The notes below the pieces were generated by a model. It was not told the DNA's origin and did no database searches. It was given only the letters and a program-made list of their open reading frames with translations. Positions 1 through 6,474 of a stretch of 13,978 bases of DNA are shown one piece after another (within the stretch, counting starts at the first letter, position 1; the number at the start of each line of letters is the position of its first letter). Where the stretch lies: assembly GCA_041749595.1 (NCBI GenBank), contig JBGTBA010000132.1:1-13978 (forward strand), given 5' to 3'. This stretch comes from Aurantibrevibacter sp041749595 (GTDB lineage: Bacteria > Bacteroidota > Bacteroidia > Flavobacteriales > Flavobacteriaceae). A program made the position numbers and the translations under genes.

Positions 1-68
1 TCCGACTTCTTAAAAGAACGTAAATAATCTAATTCTTCAGAAGATAATTTAACGGTTGATCTTTTCAT
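1..68 (-). CDS. N-terminal fragment of a probable IS630-type transposase (runs off the left edge)
   Basis: An ATG at 66-68 on the minus strand opens a frame that reads MKRSTVKLSSEELDYLRSFK and stays open to the edge of the window, so only about 22 residues are visible. The start resembles the first residues of IS630-family transposases from Bacteroidota, where a short charged segment with an S/T-x-E-E-x-x-x-L helix leads into a helix-turn-helix domain. No catalytic residue is visible, so the family call rests on recollection of this short segment. The AT-rich DNA just upstream (about 100-130) would hold the element's outer end if the call is right. It could equally be the start of another small DNA-binding protein. 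Confidence 0.4.
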   Translation of the reverse strand, partial: MKRSTVKLSSEELDYLRSFKKS

Positions 69-445
69 GTCTGGATTTTATCCACACAAGATAAAAAAAA
101 TAATCTATGTTGCAAAACTTATTTGTTGCTACACTAGGTACGGAAACTTTATCTTATAGAATTGGTTATCCTTTTCAATAAGTGCAACTTTATTTGATTG
201 CTTTTCATACGTTGTTCATGATCTGTTTTTAAACGTGGGTATCCAAAGCACAAAACACTGCGTTGTATTGTGGCCCTTTTTTGAAATACCGATGATTTGG
301 GTTTGTCACAATAATGCAAAGACTAAATTAAATCCCCTTTTACGGTGCAAAGTATGGATTATTCATTTTAGCCGACTATGACATTTATCATAGTTTCTGT
401 ATAGCTGTCTATTTACTTTTGGAGTTCATTTTAATACGGTTAAAA
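69..445. other. Intergenic stretch between the left-edge fragment and the usp gene
   Basis: About 377 bp with no convincing gene on either strand. It is AT-rich. It holds an imperfect direct repeat of about 20 bp (110-129 and 182-201, sharing GCAA, a CTT/CTTT step, ATTTG and TTGC), which may mark the end of the left mobile element. Near its right end is a candidate promoter element for the usp gene (414-421). I see no tRNA, terminator or riboswitch. Confidence 0.5.
414..421 (+). promoter_or_regulatory. Candidate Bacteroidota -7 promoter box for usp
   Basis: TACTTTTG matches the Bacteroidota -7 consensus TAnnTTTG exactly and lies 24 bp before the preferred start at 446. No clean TTTG -33 box sits 19-21 bp upstream (the nearest is TTTC at 394-397), so this is only a candidate. 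It overlaps the upstream TTG at 419, which argues against that codon being the start. Confidence 0.3.
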
Positions 446-1345
446 TTGAAAAATATAATATTGCCCACCGACTTTTCTGAAAATGCGATGAATGCAGCAC
501 GGTATGCCATAGCACTCTACAAAGACGAAGCGTGTGTATTTCATTTGCTTAATACCTACACGCCTGCTATTGCCTACAGTCGCTTTATGGCGGTATCGGC
601 CAGTGGGCACTTAGAAGACAACACCCGGTTGGATTCGCAAAAAAAACTAGATGAGGTTCTTGCCCAACTTCATCAAGAATCTGATAATCCCAACCATCGT
701 TTTACCACCTTATCCTCTTTTAACCTTTTGGTTGATGAAATTGAAAAAATTGTGGAAGCCGTACATGCGGATCTTATCGTAACGGGTACCAAAGGCGCAT
801 CCGGGCTGGAAGCCGTTTTTATGGGCAGTAATACGGTGCGGATTATAAAATCCGTTAAAAATTGTCCTATTCTGGCCGTGCCTCAGAACTTTAATTACAC
901 GGCACCAACAGAAATTGCCTTTGCAACGGATTTCAATCGGTTTTTTACCATCTCAGAACTGCAACCGCTAATTGATTTGGCCACTTCTTTTAATGCCACT
1001 GTGCAAATTGTACATGTACAGGAAGACGACACCGAGCTCACAGAAATGCAGCAGTTTAATTTAAATATGTTGAGAAAATATCTAAAAGACATTAACCATT
1101 ATGTGCATCAAGAAACCAAATTGAACTCCATTTCCAAAACCTTGGAGCTTTTTACCGCCGAATTGGATATCCATCTTTTGGTGATGCTTAAATATGCGCA
1201 TAGTTTTATGGAAAAACTTACCCATGAACCCATAATAAAACAAACCGCATTTCACACTCAAATTCCACTTTTAGTGATTCCCGAACTGGGCATGGATTGT
1301 AGCCCAAAAAACAAGAGTAAAATAGAAGAAAGTGCTGCGATGTAA
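446..1345 (+). CDS. Tandem-domain universal stress protein (UspA family)
   Basis: Two UspA domains in one chain of 299 residues. The first opens with KNIILPTDFSENA, the usual first beta strand and loop of Bacteroidota Usp proteins. It carries the full ATP-binding signature G-x2-G-x9-G-S (GTKG, nine residues, GS) and ends in the strand CPILAVP. The second opens with EIAFATDF and ends IPLLVIPE but lacks the glycine signature, so probably only the N-terminal half binds nucleotide; this asymmetry is common in the family. Usp proteins are cytoplasmic and support survival under starvation, low oxygen or other stress. I chose the TTG at 446 because family members begin at this point; an in-frame TTG at 419 would add nine residues and overlaps a promoter-like box. 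It appears to be a single-gene unit. Confidence 0.87.
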   Translation: MKNIILPTDFSENAMNAARYAIALYKDEACVFHLLNTYTPAIAYSRFMAVSASGHLEDNTRLDSQKKLDEVLAQLHQESDNPNHRFTTLSSFNLLVDEIEKIVEAVHADLIVTGTKGASGLEAVFMGSNTVRIIKSVKNCPILAVPQNFNYTAPTEIAFATDFNRFFTISELQPLIDLATSFNATVQIVHVQEDDTELTEMQQFNLNMLRKYLKDINHYVHQETKLNSISKTLELFTAELDIHLLVMLKYAHSFMEKLTHEPIIKQTAFHTQIPLLVIPELGMDCSPKNKSKIEESAAM

Positions 1346-1479
1346 CTGATATAGGGACTGTCCTGTGTTTATTTCTTTCACTTTCGCAACCATAAGACCA
1401 AGTAAATTCCCTTTTTTAAAGGATCTTCACTGGCATATGGGCACACACCCCACTCTTAGTAACCAACGCCTCCGGATTT

Positions 1480-1498
1480 TTGCCATAGTTTATGGCAA
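1480..1498. repeat. Perfect 8-bp inverted repeat with 3-nt loop
   Basis: Arms TTGCCATA and TATGGCAA flank the loop GTT. No T-run follows on either strand, so it is not a classical terminator. It lies about 135 bp past the usp stop and could be a regulator site or an attenuated transcript end. Confidence 0.5.
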
Positions 1499-1584
1499 CA
1501 CACACCCTATATTTCTGCATCTTCTTTTTCAAAAAACATTAATTCTCCCCACGTAGATGAATTTCACAAATATTTTATTAGTTT

Positions 1585-1598
1585 TGTGTGCGCACACA
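1585..1598. promoter_or_regulatory. 14-bp perfect palindrome, candidate operator of the kdgK operon
   Basis: TGTGTGCGCACACA is fully self-complementary, with no spacer. It lies about 205 bp before the kdgK start in an otherwise AT-rich stretch. Its size and symmetry fit a site for a dimeric regulator of the LacI, GntR or Crp type. No regulator gene is present in the window, so the partner is unknown. Confidence 0.35.
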
Positions 1599-1741
1599 TT
1601 TTAGGATATTCACGATAAGTGTATAGATTATGGCATTCTAGGTAATCCCCTGTTAACGACAAAAAGCCGCATCAGTTGAAGGTGGCTTTAATTTAAAAGT
1701 TGAAAAAACAGATAGGAAATGCGTGAATTTTAAAAGTATGC

Positions 1742-1765
1742 CGGTTTTGAGTAATTTTAAAACCG
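1742..1765. promoter_or_regulatory. Inverted repeat just upstream of kdgK
   Basis: CGGTTTT (1742-1748) and AAAACCG (1759-1765) form a perfect 7-bp inverted repeat with a 10-nt spacer, ending 38 bp before the kdgK start. It could be an operator over the promoter or a hairpin in the leader RNA. Confidence 0.35.
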
Positions 1766-1803
1766 CGTTCAACTCGTTAACCTAAATTTTGATTTTATCT
1801 TAT

Positions 1804-2844
1804 ATGAAAAAAGTAGTGACCTTCGGGGAAATTATGTTGCGGCTTTCGCCACCCGGATTTTTAAGATTCTCACAAGCCGATCACTTTGATGTGGTGTACG
1901 GGGGTGGAGAATCTAACGTGGCGGTATCTCTGGCAAACTATGGGGTTCCTGTAGACTTTGTGACCCGTTTGCCCAAAAACGATATCGGAGAATGCGCACT
2001 CATGGAAATGCGCAAACGAAACGTAGGTACGAGCCATATTATTTACGGAGGGGAGCGACTTGGCATCTACTTTTTAGAAACCGGTGCCGTAAGCCGTGGA
2101 AGTAAAGTGGTCTATGACAGGGCAAATTCTGCCATTAGCGAAATAAAACCCGGAATGATCAATTGGGAAAAGGTGTTTGAAGGTGCCGGATGGTTTCACT
2201 GGACAGGAATTACCCCGGCCATTTCCCAGGGAGCTGCCGATGCCTGTCTGGAAGCCTTAAAAGTGGCAAGAAAACTCGGTATTACCATATCGACAGATCT
2301 AAACTACAGAGCTAAACTATGGAACTATGGGGGCGACCGTGAAGCCATTATGACGGAACTTACCTCCTACTGTGATATTATTTTGGGAAATGAAGAAGAT
2401 GCGGAAAAGCATTTTAACATTAAGCCCGAAGGCCTGGACATCACTACTCAGGGACACGATGTTAGTGCCACGGCGTTTTTGTCGGTGTGTAAGCAAATGA
2501 TGAAAAAATTTCCCAAAGCCAAAAAGGTAATCACTACCTTAAGGGGCTCTATAAGCGCGTCCCACAATACTTGGGCCGGTGTTTTATATGATGGTTCAAA
2601 AATGTACGAGACGCGCCAATACCAAATAACCGATATTGTAGACCGCGTAGGGGGTGGCGATTCTTTTATGGGTGGATTGATCTATGGTTTATTAAAATAC
2701 CCCGAGGACGACCAAAATGCGCTCGATTTTGCAGTGGCCGCATCCTGCCTAAAGCACACCATAAAGGGCGATGCCAATTTAGTAACCGTAGACGAAGTAA
2801 CCAAACTAATGGGTGGCGACGCATCAGGTCGGGTCGCCCGATAA
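1804..2844 (+). CDS. kdgK: 2-keto-3-deoxygluconate kinase (PfkB/ribokinase family)
   Basis: Phosphorylates 2-keto-3-deoxygluconate to KDPG using ATP, in the cytoplasm. The chain of 346 residues starts MKKVVTFGEIMLRLSPPG, as sugar kinases of this group do. Visible landmarks are the substrate-loop glycines GGGESN (about 33-38), DLNYR (165-169), GNEED (195-199) and the PfkB C-terminal signature DRVGGGDSF (280-288), whose Asp286 is the catalytic base. The length is usual for the family. I chose the ATG at 1804; a TTG at 1789 in frame adds only five residues that are not family-like. Ten bp separate it from the aldolase gene, which uses its product. PfkB kinases are hard to separate by substrate from sequence, so the assignment leans on that neighbour. 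Confidence 0.9.
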   Translation: MKKVVTFGEIMLRLSPPGFLRFSQADHFDVVYGGGESNVAVSLANYGVPVDFVTRLPKNDIGECALMEMRKRNVGTSHIIYGGERLGIYFLETGAVSRGSKVVYDRANSAISEIKPGMINWEKVFEGAGWFHWTGITPAISQGAADACLEALKVARKLGITISTDLNYRAKLWNYGGDREAIMTELTSYCDIILGNEEDAEKHFNIKPEGLDITTQGHDVSATAFLSVCKQMMKKFPKAKKVITTLRGSISASHNTWAGVLYDGSKMYETRQYQITDIVDRVGGGDSFMGGLIYGLLKYPEDDQNALDFAVAASCLKHTIKGDANLVTVDEVTKLMGGDASGRVAR

Positions 2845-2854
2845 AATATACAAC

Positions 2855-3529
2855 ATGGCAACATATTCAAGAATAGAAGTGGCAACCGTGATGAAAGAAA
2901 CCGGACTCGTTCCTTTATTTTACCATCCGGATGTAGCTTTGGGAAAAAAAGTGCTCAAAGCCTGTTATGATGGAGGTGCCCGACTCCTGGAGTTTACCGC
3001 CCGCGGAGATTTTGCCTTTGAGGTATTTTCCGAACTCCAAAAATATGCCCTCAAGGAGCTCCCCGGAATGATCATGGGGGTTGGCTCTATTACCGATGCC
3101 GGAGCGGCCTCCCTATTCATGCAAATGGGCACCAATTTTATTGTAACCCCCTCGCTCCGGGAAGATATTGCCCTTGCCTGTAACCGCCGCAAAGTGCTTT
3201 GGTCTCCCGGCTGCGGTACATTGACCGAAATAAACCGGGCCGAAGAATTGGGTTGCGAGATCATCAAACTTTTTCCGGGAGATATTTACGGCCCCGCATT
3301 CGTGAAGGCTATTAAAGGTCCCCAGCCCTGGACCAGTATTATGCCAACGGGTGGCGTAAGTACAGATGAGGCCAACCTAAAAGGGTGGTTCGATGCAGGA
3401 GTTACCTGTGTGGGCATGGGATCGCAATTAATCTCGAAAGACCTATTGCAAAAACAGGATTTTGAAGGATTGCAAAATAAGGTTCGGGCGACTTTGTCCG
3501 TGATCAAAGGCAGCCGTAATGATTCGTAA
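2855..3529 (+). CDS. eda: KDPG aldolase (2-keto-3-deoxy-6-phosphogluconate aldolase)
   Basis: Class I aldolase that splits KDPG into pyruvate and glyceraldehyde-3-phosphate, the last step of the Entner-Doudoroff and uronate routes. The chain of 224 residues is typical in length. Glu46 in LLEFTARGD and the Schiff-base Lys138 in CEIIKLFPGD match the catalytic residues of the family. The VTPS segment (97-100) and PTGGVS near residue 170 form the phosphate and substrate pocket. The family sometimes also cleaves 4-hydroxy-2-oxoglutarate. The start is the ATG at 2855; a GTG at 2813 in frame would run back into kdgK. Its last 11 bp overlap the next gene, which points to translational coupling with the transporter. 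Confidence 0.92.
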   Translation: MATYSRIEVATVMKETGLVPLFYHPDVALGKKVLKACYDGGARLLEFTARGDFAFEVFSELQKYALKELPGMIMGVGSITDAGAASLFMQMGTNFIVTPSLREDIALACNRRKVLWSPGCGTLTEINRAEELGCEIIKLFPGDIYGPAFVKAIKGPQPWTSIMPTGGVSTDEANLKGWFDAGVTCVGMGSQLISKDLLQKQDFEGLQNKVRATLSVIKGSRNDS

Positions 3530-4505
3530 AAAAAAGGTATTATGCTTGTCCTTGATGCTCCTCTTTTTTTTTGGAACGAGCTGCGACAGGATTATAGAGG
3601 TAAGAACCTTAAAATTGGCTCATGGCCTAGATGTAAACCATTCGGTACACAAAGCTATGGTGCAGATGGGTAAGGATTTGAAAGAAATATCCGGAGGAAA
3701 ACTTGTGTTGGAAATTTACCCAAACCAACAGTTGGGCAGTGAACGGGAATGCCTTGAACTCCTGCAAATCGGCAGTCTGGATTTAACCAAGGTCTCTGCG
3801 GGTGCCATGGAAAATTTTTCACCTAAAATGAAGGTTTTTGGCATCCCCTTTCTCTTCAGGGACAGGGAGCATTCCTTTAAGGTTCTTGATGGACCTATAG
3901 GCAAATCACTGCTACAAGAAGGATCCAAATATTGGCTAAAAGGCTTAGCGTATTACGATGCGGGAAGCCGAAGTTTTTACACCAAGAAAACACCTATAAA
4001 CAGTCCGGAAGATCTTTCAGGTCTGAAGATAAGGGTACAGGAAAGCGTTACTTCCATGGATATGGTAAAAAGTCTAGGAGGCTCTCCTACCCCTATTTCA
4101 TGGGGCGAATTATATACCTCTCTACAACAAGGGGTAGTAGATGGTGCCGAGAATAATCCACCAAGCTTCTATCTCTCGCGTCACTACGAAGTTTGTAAAT
4201 TCTATTCGCTGGACGAGCATACGGTACTTCCGGACATTCTGGTAGCGGGTACTACCTTATGGGATAGACTTAACGAACAAGAAAAAAAATGGCTTCAAGA
4301 TGCAGCCGATCGTTCGGTACCCAACCAGCGAAAATTGTGGGCCATATCGGAGGCCGAAGCCCTAAAGGCGGTAGAAGAACAAGGCGTTACCATTATTCGA
4401 CCCAATAAAACATTGTTTTTAGAAAAAGTAAGAGGTATTTACGACGCATATTCCAATGATCCTGTGATGTCTCAACTAATCCAACAAATTGAAGAAACCC
4501 ATTGA
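3519..4505 (+). CDS. dctP: TRAP transporter substrate-binding protein (DctP family), probable lipoprotein
   Basis: Captures an organic acid in the periplasm and hands it to the DctQ-DctM membrane pair. The chain has 328 residues. The N-terminus has three lysines and a hydrophobic run ending in GTSC, with Cys22 a likely lipidation site followed by Asp23. The lipobox is loose (Gly at -3) but of a kind accepted in Bacteroidota. Family landmarks include QLGSERECLELLQIGSLD, the substrate-carboxylate arginine in KIRVQES (Arg172), PISWGELYTSLQQGVVDGAEN and NNPPSFY. The VVDGAEN motif is common in binding proteins for uronates and related sugar acids, which fits the neighbours, but the exact ligand cannot be read off. 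The ATG at 3519 lies inside the end of eda. Confidence 0.88.
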   Translation: MIRKKKVLCLSLMLLFFFGTSCDRIIEVRTLKLAHGLDVNHSVHKAMVQMGKDLKEISGGKLVLEIYPNQQLGSERECLELLQIGSLDLTKVSAGAMENFSPKMKVFGIPFLFRDREHSFKVLDGPIGKSLLQEGSKYWLKGLAYYDAGSRSFYTKKTPINSPEDLSGLKIRVQESVTSMDMVKSLGGSPTPISWGELYTSLQQGVVDGAENNPPSFYLSRHYEVCKFYSLDEHTVLPDILVAGTTLWDRLNEQEKKWLQDAADRSVPNQRKLWAISEAEALKAVEEQGVTIIRPNKTLFLEKVRGIYDAYSNDPVMSQLIQQIEETH

Positions 4506-4507
4506 TT

Positions 4508-4969
4508 ATGAAGTTCAGAACCAAAATAGATCTGATACTGGAGCGGTTCTTAATGCTCATCATGGCCGTCATGACCTTAAACGTACTTTGGCAGGTATTT
4601 ACGCGATTTGTGTTGGGTACGCCGAGTTCATTTACGGATGAACTTGCCCGTTATTTAATGATTTGGATCGGTATTTTGGGAGCAGCTTATGTGGCCGGTA
4701 AAAATCAGCACGTTGCCATTAATCTGTTGCCCTCCAAGTTAAGTCCAAAGGACCAAAGAAAACTGTACCAATTTGTGGCTTTTCTGGTTGTCCTATTTGC
4801 GCTCTTTGCCTTTGTGGTGGGCGGCAGCAGGTTGGTTTATATCTCTTATCTGCTAGGGCAGCAATCGCCCGCCCTTCAAATTCCATTGGCTTTTGTGTAT
4901 CTCGTTATACCCATAAGTGGCATTCTTATTATTTATTATAAAATTGCTGATCTTTTAAAGCACTCCTAA
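4508..4969 (+). CDS. dctQ: TRAP transporter small permease subunit (DctQ family)
   Basis: Small four-helix membrane subunit that pairs with DctM. The chain of 153 residues shows hydrophobic segments at about 10-32, 47-65, 86-107 and 125-144. The family motif region NVLWQVFTRFVLGTPSSFTDELARY is followed by MIWIGILGAAYVAGKNQHVAI, which is diagnostic for DctQ. The ATG at 4508 begins 2 bp after the dctP stop; a TTG at 4502 in frame is not needed. The stop codon overlaps the start of dctM by one base (TAATG), a classic coupling arrangement that keeps the two membrane subunits in step. Confidence 0.87.
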   Translation: MKFRTKIDLILERFLMLIMAVMTLNVLWQVFTRFVLGTPSSFTDELARYLMIWIGILGAAYVAGKNQHVAINLLPSKLSPKDQRKLYQFVAFLVVLFALFAFVVGGSRLVYISYLLGQQSPALQIPLAFVYLVIPISGILIIYYKIADLLKHS

Positions 4970-6267
4970 TGGCCGATTTTATCCCTGTAATTGTATTGAT
5001 AGTTACCTTTTTGTGCTTATTGGCTGTAGGAACTCCCGTGGCATGGAGCATTGCTATATCGTCTATGCTTACGATGTTGGTAAGCATCCCTGCCCTTCCG
5101 GCCTTTACTACCATAGCCCAACGTATGGGCACGGGATTGGATAGCTTTGCGCTACTGGCCATTCCCTTTTTTATACTTTCGGGCGAATTGATGAACAAAG
5201 GAGGCATAGCCCATAGACTGATTGCCTTTGCAAAAACCTTGGTTGGAACGCTACCGGGCGGATTGGCCTTAATCAACATTATCGCTGCCATGCTCATGGG
5301 AGCCATAGCGGGTTCGGCCATGGCTTCGGCATCGGCCATGGGCAGTATTCTAGGTCCCGAAATGGAAAAAGACGGTTATTCCAGGGAGTTTGGCGCTGCG
5401 GTAAATATTACCTCATCCACCATTGGGCTGGTTATACCTCCGAGCAATGTGCTCATCATTTATTCCCTGGCCAGTGGTGGGGTTTCCATTGCGGCCCTTT
5501 TCCTGGCGGGATACATCCCCGGCATTTTAACCGGCTTATTTCTAATGCTGGTGGCTTCCTTTTGGGCCAAAAAGAAAAAATATAAACTGGGTGAACGAAG
5601 CACGCTAAAAGAAGTCATCAAAACCTTTGTAAACGCCTTTCCCAGCCTATTGCTTTTGGTCGTGGTTATCGGTGGTATTGTGGTCGGTATTTTTACGGCT
5701 ACGGAAGCTTCTGCCATTGCCGTACTGTACACCTTGGTTTTAGGGTTTGTGTACAAAGAGATCTCATTTAAAAAATTGCCCCAAATATTATTGGATTCGT
5801 CCGCTACCACAGCTATAGTGATGTTGCTTATCGGAGCCTCCATGAGCATGTCCTGGGTACTCTCCTACGAAAATATTCCGCAAGATATCAGCACGGGGCT
5901 GTTGAGTCTTAGTGATAATAAAATAGTTATCTTATTGATCATTAACCTCCTGTTACTTTTTGTGGGTATCTTTATGGATATGACCCCCGCCGTATTGATA
6001 TTTACGCCAATATTTCTCCCGGTGGTAATGGCCTTGGGAATGGATCCCGTACATTTTGGCATCATCATGGTGCTAAACCTGTGCATAGGGCTATGCACAC
6101 CACCCGTAGGTTCGGTACTCTTTGTAGGGGTAAGTGTGGCCAAAACCACGATTGAGAAAGTCATTAAACCCCTGATGCCCCTATTCCTAGCGATGATTCT
6201 GGTACTGTTCCTGGTTACCTATTTTCCACAATTGAGCCTTTGGTTGCCCAGCTTGTTTAAACTGTAA
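4969..6267 (+). CDS. dctM: TRAP transporter large permease subunit (DctM family)
   Basis: Sodium-coupled membrane subunit that carries the substrate across the inner membrane. At 432 residues with roughly twelve hydrophobic segments, it has the usual size. Typical segments are AVGTPVAWSIAIS near the start, FALLAIPFFILSGELMNKGG, GAIAGSAMASASAMGSI, IPPSNVLIIYSLASGG and, near the C-terminus, IGLCTPPVGSVLFVG. The glycine-serine-rich loops correspond to the ion and substrate sites of the DctM/IT superfamily. It is the last gene of the operon; a terminator follows 20 bp after the stop. Confidence 0.92.
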   Translation: MADFIPVIVLIVTFLCLLAVGTPVAWSIAISSMLTMLVSIPALPAFTTIAQRMGTGLDSFALLAIPFFILSGELMNKGGIAHRLIAFAKTLVGTLPGGLALINIIAAMLMGAIAGSAMASASAMGSILGPEMEKDGYSREFGAAVNITSSTIGLVIPPSNVLIIYSLASGGVSIAALFLAGYIPGILTGLFLMLVASFWAKKKKYKLGERSTLKEVIKTFVNAFPSLLLLVVVIGGIVVGIFTATEASAIAVLYTLVLGFVYKEISFKKLPQILLDSSATTAIVMLLIGASMSMSWVLSYENIPQDISTGLLSLSDNKIVILLIINLLLLFVGIFMDMTPAVLIFTPIFLPVVMALGMDPVHFGIIMVLNLCIGLCTPPVGSVLFVGVSVAKTTIEKVIKPLMPLFLAMILVLFLVTYFPQLSLWLPSLFKL

Positions 6268-6287
6268 CCGAATTTTATGTTCTTCGT

Positions 6288-6316
6288 CCCATATAAATTC
6301 CCAATATGGGGTTTTT
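6288..6316 (+). terminator. Rho-independent terminator after dctM
   Basis: CCCATAT (6288-6294) and ATATGGG (6304-6310) form a perfect 7-bp stem with a 9-nt loop, followed by one G and TTTTT (6312-6316). It begins 20 bp after the dctM stop and ends the kdgK operon. Confidence 0.65.
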
Positions 6317-6372
6317 GATAAGGTTATCCTTTAGGTCCTTTTGAAAATAATTCTTACGGGAAATGTTAAACC

Positions 6373-6384
6373 TGACCATGGTCA
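6373..6384. promoter_or_regulatory. 12-bp perfect palindrome upstream of the cardiolipin synthase gene
   Basis: TGACCATGGTCA is fully self-complementary and lies about 90 bp before the next start codon, past the operon terminator. Its position suits an operator for the following gene. A TATATTTC a little downstream resembles a -7 box but is not a full match. Confidence 0.3.
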
Positions 6385-6474
6385 TGCTAATTTTAATATA
6401 TTTCGATTAGATTGGGATCATAACCCAAACCACATCGAATTATTTAATCGCTTTTCCGTGCTTTTTCTAAAACA

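Larger units (their letters stand above)
1346..1803. other. Palindrome-rich spacer upstream of the kdgK operon
   Basis: About 458 bp with no convincing gene. A 63-codon open frame at 1365-1556 has no recognisable domain and composition unlike a protein, so I do not call it. The stretch holds a perfect 8-bp hairpin (1480-1498), a 14-bp perfect palindrome (1585-1598), a weak AAAGCC/GGCTTT hairpin (1663-1689) and a 7-bp inverted repeat (1742-1765) shortly before the kdgK start. CACACACC occurs near 1442-1450 and again near 1499-1506. This is the obvious place for the operon's promoter and operator, but no clean TTTG/TAnnTTTG pair is visible. Confidence 0.5.

Noticed and set aside
1365..1556. A 63-codon open frame after usp
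   Set aside because: No recognisable domain, no ribosome binding site, low-complexity composition and overlap with hairpins; most likely chance.
1663..1689. AAAGCC/GGCTTT hairpin as a terminator
   Set aside because: Only six paired bases with a 15-nt loop and a broken T-run; too weak to call.
5460..5849. A long minus-strand open frame opposite dctM
   Set aside because: It mirrors a conserved membrane protein gene and has no features of its own.
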